A program made the position numbers and the translations under genes. Under the pieces are notes generated by a model. It was not told the DNA's origin and made no database searches. It saw nothing but the letters and a program-made list of their open reading frames with translations. A stretch of DNA of 64,000 nucleotides from Blastobasis lacticolella (lineage: Eukaryota > Arthropoda > Insecta > Lepidoptera > Blastobasidae), in contig LR990067.1 in assembly GCA_905147135.1 (NCBI GenBank), forward strand, positions 5,332,001 to 5,396,000, read 5' to 3'. Every line of letters begins with the position of its first letter. Position 1 is the stretch's first letter. This document shows positions 1 through 10,640 of the stretch, one piece after another.

Positions 1-856
1 TTATAAATATAATTTATATAAATTAATTAAATGTCAAGAATGAATATTAAAATGTCAAAACATTTTCCACATATCAATTATATAATTTTAATTTAACCGA
101 ATGTCACTCCAAGCATTTTTATCTCCAACATAGTCATTTACGTTATAATATGCTTTTTTACATAAAGTGGTCTTTACAACAGACTTAAATTTATTTATAG
201 GCAGCTCGACTATGTCGTTAGGTATTTTATTATAATACTGAATACTGGCCCCTACAAATGAATTCAGAATTCTGCTTAGCCTAGTTTTTAAGTGTACTAA
301 TTTGTTTTTATTTCTAGTATTAATGTTATGTATGTCACAGTTCTTCTTGAACATTTGTGTATTTTTTCTAACATATACAATATTTTCATAAATATATTGA
401 CAGGGTACAGTCAAAATGTTAGTTTCTTTAAATAATTGCCTTAAGGAATCTCGACTCCTCAGACCATAAATAGCCCGTACAGCTCTCTTTTGCAAAACAA
501 ACACTGAATTTAAATCTACCGCATGACCCCACAACAAAATGCCATACGAGAGTAAGCTGTGGAAATACGCAAAATATACCAGTTTTGCTGTTGTTATGTC
601 CGTCAATTGTCTAATCTTCTTTACAGCGTAAGCAGCAGAACTAAGCCGACTCGACAAGGCTGTTATGTGAGGACCCCACTGTAAACGGTTGTCTATTGTC
701 ATTCCCAAGAAAACTGTATTAGTGTGGAAATCTAAATTTTCATTATTAATTTTAACATTGATAACGGGATTGTTTACATTAGGTAATTGAAAATGCACAC
801 ACTTCGTTTTTTTTGCATTCAGTACAAGGTTATTTATCGTAAACCAATCTTGGACC
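1..856 (-). mobile_element. 5'-truncated LINE (non-LTR retrotransposon), 3' part
   Basis: This is the 3' end of a non-LTR retrotransposon on the minus strand. It holds the end of a reverse-transcriptase ORF and an AT-rich 3' UTR that runs off the window edge. The right limit is set by comparison: the sequence shared with the other F-box upstream regions (at 30823 and 7990) starts at about 857. The LINE therefore landed just upstream of F-box copy 1 and is 5'-truncated there, as is usual for LINE insertions. The exact family is not assigned. Confidence 0.75.
88..798 (-). CDS. Reverse transcriptase C-terminal fragment of a LINE
   Basis: An open frame of 236 codons with no internal stop. It encodes the region after the RT palm of a LINE ORF2: an FLGMTIDNRLQW-type segment, a run of basic and aromatic residues, then an LQKRAVRAIYGL motif that is common in Jockey-superfamily RT tails. 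A related tail with the same motif is found at 43941-44350. The endonuclease and the catalytic RT motifs are missing, so the fragment cannot work alone. The first methionine is incidental, because the true start lay in the lost 5' part. Confidence 0.7.
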   Translation of the reverse strand: MHFQLPNVNNPVINVKINNENLDFHTNTVFLGMTIDNRLQWGPHITALSSRLSSAAYAVKKIRQLTDITTAKLVYFAYFHSLLSYGILLWGHAVDLNSVFVLQKRAVRAIYGLRSRDSLRQLFKETNILTVPCQYIYENIVYVRKNTQMFKKNCDIHNINTRNKNKLVHLKTRLSRILNSFVGASIQYYNKIPNDIVELPINKFKSVVKTTLCKKAYYNVNDYVGDKNAWSDIRLN

Positions 857-1274
857 TTTTCGTATTGGTACCTACTTTATATACATTGCTTTTGAATGTG
901 TCAGATCTGCAATCGTTGACATTATTACTTTTTTATGTTGTAAGCGGGCCTGATGGAAAGTGGTTACCGCCGCAGACATCAGAAGCACCAGGACCGCGGA
1001 TATTGTAATTACCTACATAGAAATCTAACACAGAACGTCACTGCCCTCGCCCCATTGTATCTTCATCCCTTGTATTCATTGGTCGCCCCGCTGCCCGGCC
1101 CCCGCGCTATTAGCGTCCAAAACATTACACCACTCATTGTAAGATAGTTTCGTCCGTCAGTTTGACAGCGTGCGTCGCAATAGCAAGCCCCTCGCTCACC
1201 GGATTTGTGATCCGAAGCCCACTGTGCTCAACTGCGTGACAAATAATCATTTCAGGAACGAGAAATCAATCACG

Positions 1275-2541
1275 ATGATCGATCTGCCCGTATCATCAAC
1301 TTCAATCAATCATCTGCCCGAGGAATTGTTTCACAACATATTGGAATCCTTGTCTTTTGATGACATAGTGAACTGCGGTAAAGTGTGTCTCCACTGGAAG
1401 AACCTGGTAGAAGAGTTAGGCGAGTATTTCTGGATGAAAAGGTGCTCCTGGGATTACCCGGACGTTTATAAAGACGGTCATCGGACGTCGGGCCTGTCGT
1501 GGTGCCAGCTGTACCGTGCCTTACATAATTGGGGAGCCATAAATGAAATCCAACATTCTTCTTACATGCACCATATGCCACATGAGCAGATTGGTGTAGT
1601 TTATCTTCTTCAGAATAATATAATTTGCTATCCGATACGGCGATCATTGGCAGACCGTCGTGATTGCGAAAGATATGAAACATCTTTTTACGCAGTCGTG
1701 TACTTCGATGCGAAGAAACGTGAATTTGTAAATACGAGAGAGTTTGGTGTTAATTTTCGTAATTATAGAGAAAGTGACGATATTATCGTAATCGAAATAA
1801 TCGAAGAAAATCAGCACACGCTGCGAGTATTACCTAAAAGTTTTGATACGGAAAGAACCGAGCAAGTTATATTCGATTTTATGGAGGAGTGTTCGTGGTT
1901 CGTGGTAAATAATGACGTGTATTATCAAACTAAGGAAGACACAGTGATAAAGCTCCACAGACTGAGAGTTATACAGGAAAATGGAAGAGTGCGCTTTGAA
2001 AATAATGCATTGGCCGAAAGTGACAAACACGAGACATTAGCCATAGTGCCATTCGGTAATACTGTACACCTGCTCAAAAGATCGTCTATGCTAGACAACT
2101 GGATACACGTAGTTGCAGTAAAAGATAGTTCATTAATAACATTATTTACTTACAATTTTTATGATAAGACAACAAAAGATATTTTTCAAGAATTTTCAAG
2201 ATTCGGTTTCTATATAAGCAATCCGGACTTTAACAGGCGAATTTTAAAAATAGTGTATTTCAGACCATCATCTCATTGTAGTAAATTTAAGAAAATCATT
2301 CCCTACGGACCCTATATGATGACATTCACCTGTGATGAATATTTCGCTAAAACTTAATATTATCCCTAACAGCGTATCTACGGGTCGTCAATGTTTGAAA
2401 TTTGGTACGTTTAGACCTTGGTTCCTAGTCGAACTTATTCAAATCACAGAGTGCGCTAGCGGGCATATAATAGTGCTCGAATACTTAGATTCCATCGAAT
2501 GTAATAAGAAACTGAGTGTGATATTTATCGACGGTGATTGA
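1275..2541 (+). pseudogene. F-box protein gene, copy 1, frameshifted near the 3' end
   Basis: F-box-family gene without introns. The likely start is the ATG at 1275; the open frame begins further up at 1170 but only with a GTG. The F-box spans about residues 14-58 (starts LPEELFHNILESL, then DIVNCGKVCLHWKNL). By family knowledge it would bind Skp1 in an SCF ubiquitin ligase. The remaining ~360 residues match no domain I know. Compared with copy 2, eight bases are missing near 2344, where copy 2 reads cccatggg. The frame then ends at 2357 after 360 codons, and the normal last ~62 codons continue in another frame to 2541. Otherwise it differs from copy 2 by only about ten residues, so the break is recent. 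A truncated 360-aa product is possible. Confidence 0.85.
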
Positions 2542-3467
2542 AGTTGATTGTAAGTCCGCGTGAGCTTTTTCTTTCAATCATCGTCGCACGTCGTTGGGAG
2601 CTCTATATTTGATACGTAACAAACAATTTGGATGAACCATATGCCTTTATGTTATATTGTATTAGTTATTACGGTATATGTTTATTTTATTTGGTATAAT
2701 TTATATAGTAAGTATAGATTTTTATATATTTGTTTAGTTGTAGTATAATTATAGTAATTGTGCACGTCTTATCTACGTTTAACTATTACCTATTAGGCCT
2801 ACTGGAAGAGATTTTTTTAGATATAAGTAATGCATGTTGTCTCGTAACTAATCTGTCCTTTCTGTTAAGTTTTCTTGTGTACGATAAAATGTTAAATAAA
2901 TAAATAATACACTTGTGTTTATTAATTTTAACAGAAGTACTTAGGGTCTCGAAAAAGCCTATCGTATTAATATTTTGTTGCAACAATGTTATGTAATAAA
3001 ATTGGTTTAAATAAACATAGTGTACTTGCTTATTAAATTTATGATAATGGTATAAGTACTTACATGTATCGTATACTTATTACAAAACGAGAATGTGGTG
3101 TCTAATCCTAAAATATAAAATCGCCTTGAATTCTTATGTTATCAAGATGTGTTAGTATCGGTAGTATGTTTGTACACATTGTGTATTCCAAGAAGAATTG
3201 CATCAAGTTCTGTTTTATTCATATGGTTTATTTGTGTAAAACAAACATGTCATTGTTGCCTTAATTACCTTGTTGTATTAATTAGTTAATTTGAGGTAAA
3301 GTGATAAGAAGATGACTTACTGTATATTTAGTATGTAATTTGTTAATAACTCTGTTTTAATTGTACCTATTACATGTTAGAAAATAATTATTATACATTA
3401 AAAATGTAAAAATATTGCATGTCATGAAAAGTATAATTAAAAATACAGAATAACAATGTTAAATTAC

Positions 3468-3516
3468 ATGCATGGGCCGAAAATAACAAACACGAGATAA
3501 TAGCCATAGTGCCGTT
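3468..3516 (+). pseudogene. Short F-box relic in the 3' flank of copy 1
   Basis: About 45 bases read like the F-box gene segment that encodes ALAES(N/D)KHEILAIVPF. The reading is gggccgaaaataacaaacac followed by gagataatagccatagtgcc. Nothing else of the gene is left around it. The same scrap sits at the matching place downstream of copy 2 (10598) and copy 3 (33707), so it predates the segmental duplication. Confidence 0.65.
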
Positions 3517-4084
3517 ATCAAATAATTAATTAAATTATTAGATTTAATTACTATAAAAGGTCAATAACATAAATTGTTAAATTACTTACAATGAAACTAA
3601 TTACAATTTCAAATGTCAACTTAGAAAAACATTTACGTACTATAATGTAATATGCTGGTATAAGTTAATATTATTAAATCTGGGTAAAATTATACTTTCG
3701 AAATATTATATGTACTATAGAAAAAAAATAAACAATAAATGCCAAATATTAAATAAATGTCATTGGCCAATCAGTGTGGCGACGCGGCTACCGTTATGGG
3801 TACCTTAGCACGTGGTGCTTTTTCAGTAATTTGGTGGTATGTATTATTTATGTGTTGTTAATATTTAGAATTAAAGTTTTACTCCTTTAAACTGTTTGTT
3901 ATCCTATTTACCCTTGACTATGAGGTAATCGTTGAAATTTATTGTTTAATATGTTTTCTGAGTATTTGGTGTCATTCTGCTGTTTTAGAAAATTCCATAC
4001 CTCGTGGACGCACAAACTAAATATTGCCCCAAACGGCATATCTTCTTGTCCTTAATTTTACAAATTCGATGCCGGTTCGATCAG

Positions 4085-4212
4085 CTTCCTAATGTTAACA
4101 ACGTGGTTAACGGTCGACTTTATTCAAATCAGAGAGTGCGCCAGCATTTTCGAATACTTTGATTACAACGCATGTAATAATGAACTGATTTTAATATTTA
4201 TCAACGGTGAAA
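4085..4212 (+). pseudogene. F-box C-terminal relic
   Basis: This degenerate stretch resembles the last ~35 codons of the F-box gene. The pattern (V/D)FIQI(R/T)ECAS, then EY(F/L)D, then CN(N/K)(E/K)L, then IFI(N/D)G is still readable, with small deletions. It lies about 1.5 kb downstream of the end of copy 1. A twin lies at 11215-11341 in unit B. It is a remnant of an older tandem copy of the gene. Confidence 0.65.
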
Positions 4213-4344
4213 TAATGTCTTTATATAGGATTTGAGGCCGAAGGACGCTATCAATGCTTGATTTGAACTTGATTGTGTGTGTGCGTGTGTTGTTTTTTTC
4301 AATCATCTATTCAAACCAAAAGTATTAGTTGCAGGAAAGAGTGG

Positions 4345-4455
4345 CGAGTCGCATATTTTATTCTGAACTAGAGGAGGGCAAGCGGAAACGCGACGGACAA
4401 CTTCTCCGATATATAGATGTTCAGAAGCGTCACATGAGAGGATGTAGCATTTAGC
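4345..4455 (+). mobile_element. LINE RT C-terminal scrap
   Basis: Reading one frame gives [18 protein letters not shown] then [15 protein letters not shown]. The (F/Y)xELxEGKR...LRYxDVxKR pattern is frequent near the C terminus of insect LINE reverse transcriptases. Only about 100 bases are recognisable. The same scrap is at 11411-11521 in unit B, so it was present before the duplication. Confidence 0.5.
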
Positions 4456-4501
4456 CCTCTTTGTCCTCTATTACCTTATATTATTATTATAATATAAGGA
4501 A

Positions 4502-5150
4502 ATCAAAAGTAAGTCCGATAAAATTTTTAATGCGTTATCTTTAAATGTCACAATGTACATCTAGCAGTTGGAGCGTCTCCTCAGCAGGTGTATGGTAGTA
4601 CCAAAAGGCGCAATGGCTAATATCTCGTGCTTGTTGCTTTTTGCCAATGCAGTATTTTCAAAACGTACTCGTAATTCTCCATTTTCCTGTATTAAGCGCG
4701 CTCCACATGTTCGCCGAAACATCCGGCGAAACTTTTGCCGGGATTTTGGTCGACCCTCTACATTCTCGCCTACTAGGGATGTGGTGGTGTCAAAACGCGC
4801 GACATTTTATCGATTCATCGGTGTAATATCGGAAATCTACTGTAAACAGGGTCACAGAGGTGATGGCAGCTTCTCTACTGTAATTACTTGATCTACTAAT
4901 ATCCTGGATCATGGTCAAGTGTACCCCGAACCTGTTACGGGAAAAACAGCTAGAAATATAAATATGAAATCGATCGAATTGAGACGACAACAAACTATCT
5001 CTACTTAGTCTATGAAATAGGCGAGATATGCCAAACATGCACGGGACTACACGAATACTCCCTCTACATTCTCGTGTTCCCGCGGAACTGTCCACATGTG
5101 GAGCGCGCTTAACTCTCAATCTGTGGAGGTTTATTACATTGTCTTTGTAT
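4502..5150 (-). pseudogene. Inverted F-box relic, split by a MITE
   Basis: On the minus strand this reads as the middle of a diverged F-box gene: HRLRVIQENGEL, RVRFEN(T)ALAKSNKHEILAI, then PFGTT. The part at 5113-5150 and the part at 4502-4695 are contiguous in unit B (11560-11808). Here they are separated by the TTAA element at 4696-5108. The inverted orientation relative to the intact genes shows an inversion or inverted duplication older than the segmental duplication. Confidence 0.75.
4696..5108. mobile_element. TTAA-flanked MITE (413 bp)
   Basis: Terminal inverted repeats: the element starts gcgcgctccacatgt and ends acatgtggagcgcgc, a perfect 15-bp inverted pair. It is flanked by TTAA on both sides (4692-4695 and 5109-5112). 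Unit B has the nearly empty site at about 11758, which supports a clean insertion after duplication. TTAA target duplications are typical of piggyBac-type transposases. There is no coding sequence inside, so it would be non-autonomous. The family assignment rests on the target site only. Confidence 0.85.
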
Positions 5151-5678
5151 TGCAGTTGATGATTCGGATTGAATACTCATCGTGGTTAATGCTTAAAGCT
5201 AATTCATCGTGGTTATTGAAATAATTGCGACCGCAGCGCGGACCACGCAGGATGCACGCTGTCGAACTAACTAAACAAATACATACAATGAATTTTGAAA
5301 GGTTTGGTCGCTATTAGCGAAGGGTGGCGAGATGCGGGGGGCGAAAAGGCTCACATTTATTGTAACGGGCTGGTAGCCTCTGCGGTCTGAGCTATTGTTC
5401 CTACACAAACTGTACGGTTAGATAGGTACTTAAATAATCTTCCACGTAAAAACCAGTCCCTGGAATAGTGATCTGGGATCCCATCCCAGAACTTGAGTCT
5501 GAGGTTTTGTGGTTTAGAGCCTTGATATAAAGGCACTAGGAACGTTTCTGTCGTATAACTTGTTTCGCACAGGTATAAACTATGTGTGTAGGTACGAAGA
5601 ATAGATACAACCTCTATCTACCATGTGAAAATCACGTTTTAATTCAATAATAATCACAATGCCACTCAGAAATTAAAG

Positions 5679-7085
5679 GATAGGGTCTATCGGTTCATAC
5701 AAGGTGTTCACTAAGATCCAGCTTGTACAAAGTGAATGAAAAACGGAAGTATGTAAAATACGGAAATCGAATCAGTTGAAAAAAGAAATCTAAGTCTAGC
5801 CAATTCGTTGCAATTATTTATTGAAAACTTAATATTTTTAGCAAAACTGCAACACTCACGCGACACTCATGCAACACTGGAACAAGCCGTAGAGTAAACG
5901 ATGAAAGAAGAAACTCCTTTTACGCCCGGAGAAAGAAGTCTTTTTCGTCATAGCGAAGAGAAATCAATGAGGATAGAAAAAAATCCTTTCAAGAGGAGAG
6001 GGCATTATGTTCAATAATGCGTGTAATGCTCTCGCTTTGAAAAAACACTGGTAATGCGGCGTGCCACGTGACATACCTTTTAATGTTACATAAAATAGCT
6101 GACGGATGTGCCCAAAATCAACTAGCACAAGAATTAGATTTCCTTAGAATCATGGTATGTACAACACCTCGGTCGACCTCGCTTCGCCAGCGGTATTAGG
6201 GGGCACACATAACGAGTTTCCAACTCGTTGCGGTGCTAACGTTTGACTACCCTCAAATACGAAATGGTCACCCATCCAGCTCCCCAGCATTGCTTAACCT
6301 TGGTTTTTACTACATAATAAAAAACTTATCTGACACAATGACCAAAACTAGAATTAAGTCTCGTCATTTTGAAATGTCATGCCAATGCCAACAACAGCGA
6401 CGCTGTCACATGGTCTGAAAAGTTTATGGCTCTGTAAGAAAACTCATTTTAAGGGGCTCAACGGCAAAAATGCGTACAATGCGTGACACACACCTTTTGA
6501 TACATAAAATGGCCGACGGATGTGGCCAAAAAGAAACTCAAATAATAATTACAATTCCCCAGCATCGTAATACATATTATTATGGCTAATTAACTCGCTC
6601 ACAGCCTATCATCGCCATAGAAATTACAACCACAGGGCAGGTCTTCCTAACGGAGTATGGAGTTTCATTCGTCATTAGTGGCAGTGTATGACAAAGACAA
6701 TGACATGCCTGTCATTGTCAATATCCAAACCTAGGATTTTTTTACCTGTCTGTCTATGCAGTGCCACAAACTTAATCTGACCCAGTGACAGCGTCGCTGT
6801 TAATGGCATTGACATGACATTTCAAAATGGCGACACTTGGTTCCAGTTTTGGCCACCGGGTCAGATAAGTTTGTGCATCCATAGCTTTTTTCGGGTGTGT
6901 TTATAATTTCATGCCAAGAATGCGTTCGTTTCATAGCAAATTAGTAATATTTTAAACATTAATATAAATAAATTGGCTAGCTAAAGAATTTAAATAATTA
7001 CGAGAAGACATTACGTTTTATAAGCTTTATCCATTACAACTCTCATTATGCCGGCTGGTGGTCAGGAAAATTTTAGACTGTCTCC
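5679..7085. mobile_element. 1.4-kb composite insertion in unit B
   Basis: Unit C reads cagaaattaaatttgatact without interruption at about 29890. In unit B the two halves (cagaaattaaa and tttgatact) are separated by these ~1.4 kb. The insert has no credible coding region. It contains a foldback repeat (6325-6873), a piece that resembles the unit's own 30040-30170 block (6175-6310), and two copies of a ~65-bp motif containing ataaaat(a/g)g(c)tgacggatgtg (near 6090 and 6500). I could not define terminal repeats or a target duplication. Confidence 0.55.
6325..6873. repeat. Foldback (inverted) repeat with ~100-bp arms
   Basis: The left arm, about 6328-6432, begins aacttatctgacacaatgac and runs through attttgaaatgtcatgccaa to aacagcgacgctgtcac. 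It is the reverse complement, with scattered mismatches, of the right arm at about 6762-6873 (agtgacagcgtcgctgtt to gtcagataagttt). The loop of ~330 bp is non-coding. The structure fits a foldback MITE. No clear target duplication was found. Confidence 0.7.
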
Positions 7086-8270
7086 TTTGATACTTACTAA
7101 CATAAGAAATTGGCTTGCATTTGACCTAATCTCGCCTCTGTTCGGTGGTAGACGACGAGGTCGATCATGTACATTGGCATATTAAATTACCGTGTGGGCA
7201 ATATAGCCCAGGGCGGAAGACTAATCAACCTTACTAGCCTTAGAAGAACAAAATGGTCACCCATCCAGTTCCAGGTCATTGCGAGCATTGCCTAACCATG
7301 ATTATCAGTCTTGCTCAGCATGCTGCCACTGGACTAGTGTTGCTGTCTATCATATAAACCCTTAATGCCTCTTTGTTTTTGTTGAATCTTATTACAAATA
7401 CTAAAATGATGGTAAGTAAATACTAGTAAGTATTTACTTACCATCACGCTTAGTAGTAACTGTAAATATTAAATTGCATATAATTTGCTACATGTGGGAT
7501 TAAACTAATGTTTCCATGTGGTACAATTTAAAGCAGGTACTTGCTAGCACATCGTGACGACATCAGAGGAAAGATTTAGGTAGGACGACGATTATTGAAT
7601 GCAAAGGAGGAAGAAACAATGGAAAAGGGGTATCTCCATTGTTTGTGTGGTATGCTGGCCGGTAGCCGGGGTCTTGCCTGTTTCGCGCAGGTAGGCCTGC
7701 ATACTACCACGTGACGAAGACTGTACTGCCACGTGTAAACCCACTATTGAAAATTAAATTTTGTTTTAAAGATATTTAGGTAGGTATGTAAAATTTAAGT
7801 TATTTTTACTTACGCATTGACTTACATATCGCACGTTTGGTAAAGTTTGTACAAAAATCAAGATTACCGGTTTATTTGATGGATGGCTGTTCAACTTCCA
7901 AGTGAACACTTTAAATCCGTTGCCTATTAACATGTATGTCTACGATAAACGCGGACTCCTCAGGCTCAGCAAGAGTCCGCGTGGGCTACTTTATATACAT
8001 TGCTTTTGAATGTGTCAGATCTGCAATCGTTGACATTATTACTTTTTTATGTTGTAAGCGGGCCTGATGGAAAGTGGTCACCGCCGCGGACATCAGAAGC
8101 ACCAGGACCGCGGATATTGTAATTACCTACATAGAAATCTAACACAGAACGTCACTGCGCTCGCCCCATTGTATCTTCATCCCTTGTATTCATTGGTCGC
8201 CCCGCTGCCCGGCCCCCGCGCTATTAGCGTCCAAAACATTACACCACTCATTGTGAAATAGTTTCGTCCG

Positions 8271-8275
8271 TCAGT
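8271..8275 (+). promoter_or_regulatory. Possible initiator (Inr) of F-box copy 2
   Basis: The arthropod initiator consensus TCAGT occurs 114 bases before the ATG. It is kept at the same place before copy 1 (1157) and copy 3 (31120), within a conserved block gtttcgt(c/t)cgtcagtttga. I see no convincing TATA box at -30 and no downstream promoter element at +28. The match is short and may be chance. Confidence 0.2.
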
Positions 8276-8388
8276 TTGACTGCGTGCGTCGCAATAGCAA
8301 GCCCCTCGCTCACCGGACTTGTGATCCAAAGCCCACTGTGCTCAACTCCGTGACAAATAATCATTTCAGGAACGAGAAATCAATCACG

Positions 8389-9657
8389 ATGATCGATCTG
8401 CCCGAATCATCAACTTCAATCAATCATCTGCCCGAGGAATTGTTTCACAACATATTGGAATCCTTGTCTTTTGATGACATAGTGAACTGCGGTAAAGTGT
8501 GTCTCCACTGGAAGAACCTGGTAGAAGAGTTAGGCGAGTATTTCTGGATGAAAAGGTGCTCCTGGGATTACCCGGACGTTTATAAAGACGGTCATCGGAC
8601 GTCGGGCCTGTCGTGGTGCCAGCTGTACCGTGCCTTACATAATTGGGGAGCCATAAATGAAATCCAACATTCTTCTTACATGCACCATATGCCACATGAG
8701 CAGATTGGTGTAGTTTATCTTCTTCAGAATAATATAATTTGCTATCCGATACGGCGATCATTGGCAGACCGTCGTGATTGCGAAAGATATGAAACATCTT
8801 TTTACGCAGTCGTGTACTTCGATGCGAAGAAACGTGAATTTGTAAATACGAGAGAGTTTGGTGTTAATTTTCGTAATTATAGAGAAAGTGACGATATTAT
8901 CGTAATCGAAATAATCGAAGAAAATCAGCACACGCTGCGAGTATTACCTAAAAGTTTTGATACGGAAAGAACCGAGCAAGTTATATTCGATTTTATGGAG
9001 GAGTGTTCGTGGTTCGTGGTAAATAATGACGTGTATTATCAAACTAAGGAAGATACAGTGATAAAGCTCCACAGACTGAGAGTTATACAGGAAAATGGAA
9101 GAGTGCGCTTTGAAAATAATGCATTGGCCGAAAGTGACAAATACGAGATATTAGCCATAGTGCCATTCGGTAATACTGTACACTTGCTCAAAAGATCGTA
9201 TATGCTAGGCAACTGGATACACGTAGTTGCAGTAAAAGATAGTTCATTAATAACATTATTTACTTACAATTTTTATGATAAGACGGCAAAAGATATTTTT
9301 CAAGAATTTTCAAGATTCGGTTTCTATATAAGCAATCCTGACTTTAACAGGCAAATTTTAAAAATAGTGTATTTCAGACTATCATCTCGTAAATTTAAGA
9401 AAATCATTCCCTACGGACCCTATATGATGACATTCACCTGTGATGAATATTTCCCATGGGCGCTAAAACTTAATATTATCCCTAACAGCGTATCTACGGG
9501 TCGTCAATGTTTGAAATTTGACACGTTTAGACCTTGGTTCCTAGTCGAACTTATTCAAATCACGGAGTGCGCTGGCGGGCATATAATAGTGCTCGAATAC
9601 TTAGATTCCATCGAATGTAACAAAAAACTGAGTGTGATATTTATCGACGGTGATTGA
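8389..9657 (+). CDS. F-box domain protein (intact copy 2)
   Basis: Single-exon ORF of 422 codons, the only undamaged member in the window. I place the start at the ATG at 8389, because the frame upstream to 8284 begins with GTG and the F-box follows directly. The F-box covers about residues 14-58: LPEELFHNILESLSF, DIVNCGKVCLHWKNL, then an EYFWMKRCSWDYP end. The family role is Skp1 binding and substrate choice for SCF ubiquitin ligases. The C-terminal ~360 residues show no LRR, WD40 or kelch repeats; they are rich in short hydrophobic stretches such as DDIIVIEIIEE and EILAIVPFG, which suggests a beta-rich fold. No signal peptide or membrane segment is evident. Downstream are AATAAA signals at about 10011. 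Copies 1 and 3 are near-identical but broken. It may be an expressed gene, but expression cannot be judged here. Confidence 0.85.
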   Translation: MIDLPESSTSINHLPEELFHNILESLSFDDIVNCGKVCLHWKNLVEELGEYFWMKRCSWDYPDVYKDGHRTSGLSWCQLYRALHNWGAINEIQHSSYMHHMPHEQIGVVYLLQNNIICYPIRRSLADRRDCERYETSFYAVVYFDAKKREFVNTREFGVNFRNYRESDDIIVIEIIEENQHTLRVLPKSFDTERTEQVIFDFMEECSWFVVNNDVYYQTKEDTVIKLHRLRVIQENGRVRFENNALAESDKYEILAIVPFGNTVHLLKRSYMLGNWIHVVAVKDSSLITLFTYNFYDKTAKDIFQEFSRFGFYISNPDFNRQILKIVYFRLSSRKFKKIIPYGPYMMTFTCDEYFPWALKLNIIPNSVSTGRQCLKFDTFRPWFLVELIQITECAGGHIIVLEYLDSIECNKKLSVIFIDGD

Positions 9658-10010
9658 AGTTGATTGTAAGTCCGCGTGAGCTTTTTCTTTCAATCATCGT
9701 CGCACGTCGTTGGGAGCTCTATATTTGATACGTTACAAACAATTTGGATGAACCATGTGCCTTTATGTTATATTGTATTAGTTATTACGGTATATGTTTA
9801 TTTTATTGAGTATAATTTAAATAGTAAGTATAGATTTTTATATATTTGTTTAGTTGTAGTATAATTATAGTAATTGTGCACGTCTTATCTACGTTTAACT
9901 ATTACCTATTAGGCCTACTGGAAGAGATTTTTTTAGATATAAGTAGTGCATGTTGTCTCGTAACTAATATGTCCTTTCTGTTAAGTTTTCTTGTGTACGA
10001 TAAAATGTTA

Positions 10011-10020
10011 AATAAATAAA
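10011..10020 (+). terminator. Polyadenylation signals of F-box copy 2
   Basis: Overlapping AATAAA hexamers lie about 355 bases after the stop codon, in the conserved context gttaaataaataaa. The same hexamers follow copies 1 (2895) and 3 (32931). They are the most likely 3' processing signals, although the region is AT-rich and chance hexamers are common. Confidence 0.45.
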
Positions 10021-10592
10021 TAATAAACTTGTGTTTATTAATTTTAACAGAAGTACTTAGGGTCTCGAAAAAGCCTATCGTATTAATATTTTGTTGCAAC
10101 AATGTTATGTAATAAAATTGGTTTAAATAAACATAGTGTACTTGCTTATTAAATTTATGATAATGGTATAGGTACTTACATGTATCGTATACTTATTACA
10201 AAACGAGAATGTGGTGTCTAATCCTAAAATATAAAATCGCCTTGAATTCTTATGTTATCAAGATGTGTTAGTATCGGTAGTATGTTTGTACAAATTGTGT
10301 ATAACAAGAAGAATTGCATCAAGTTCTGTTTTATTCATATGACCTCAAGGTTTATTTGTGTAAAACGAACATGTCATTGTTAATTACCTTGTTGTATTAA
10401 TTAGTTAATTTGGGATAAAGCGATAAGAAGATGACTTACTGTATATTTAGTATGTAATTTGTTAATAACTCTGTTTTAATTGTACCTATTACATGTTAGA
10501 AAACAATTATTACACATTAAAAATGTAAAAATATTGCATGTCATGACATGAAAAGTATAATTAAAAATACAGAAAAGCAATGTTAAATTCAC

Positions 10593-10640
10593 ATGCATGA
10601 GCCGAAAATAATGAACACGAGATAATAGCCATACTGCCTT
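10593..10640 (+). pseudogene. Short F-box relic in the 3' flank of copy 2
   Basis: Counterpart of the scrap at 3468. It reads gccgaaaataatgaacacga then gataatagccatactgcc, similar to the gene segment for AES(N)KHEILAIVPF. Only these ~45 bases remain. Confidence 0.6.

Larger units (their letters stand above)
857..5290 (+). repeat. Segmental duplication unit A (F-box copy 1 and flanks)
   Basis: This is the first of three long units that share order and sequence. Each has an upstream region, an F-box ORF, a ~2-kb AT-rich 3' flank, an F-box tail scrap and an inverted F-box scrap. Unit A aligns by eye with 7990-11930 and 30823-34201. Two landmarks are present in each unit: the block starting tcattggcca (3761, 10888, 34015) and the block ending tgaggtaatcgttgaaat (3921, 11047, 34173). 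From 2542 to about 4090 I see no gene beyond a polyadenylation-like signal (AATAAA at 2895) and a short F-box scrap. The unit was invaded later by a TTAA MITE at 4696-5108. Confidence 0.85.

Noticed and set aside
1170..1274. Extended N terminus of F-box copy 1 (and 8284-8388, 31133-31237)
   Set aside because: The longer frame begins with GTG, which is not a normal eukaryotic start; the ATG directly before the F-box is preferred.
1306..1683. Minus-strand open frame opposite the F-box gene (also at 8420-8797 and 31320-31652)
   Set aside because: Antisense shadow of the F-box coding sequence; it shifts where the sense strand keeps its frame and has no family resemblance.
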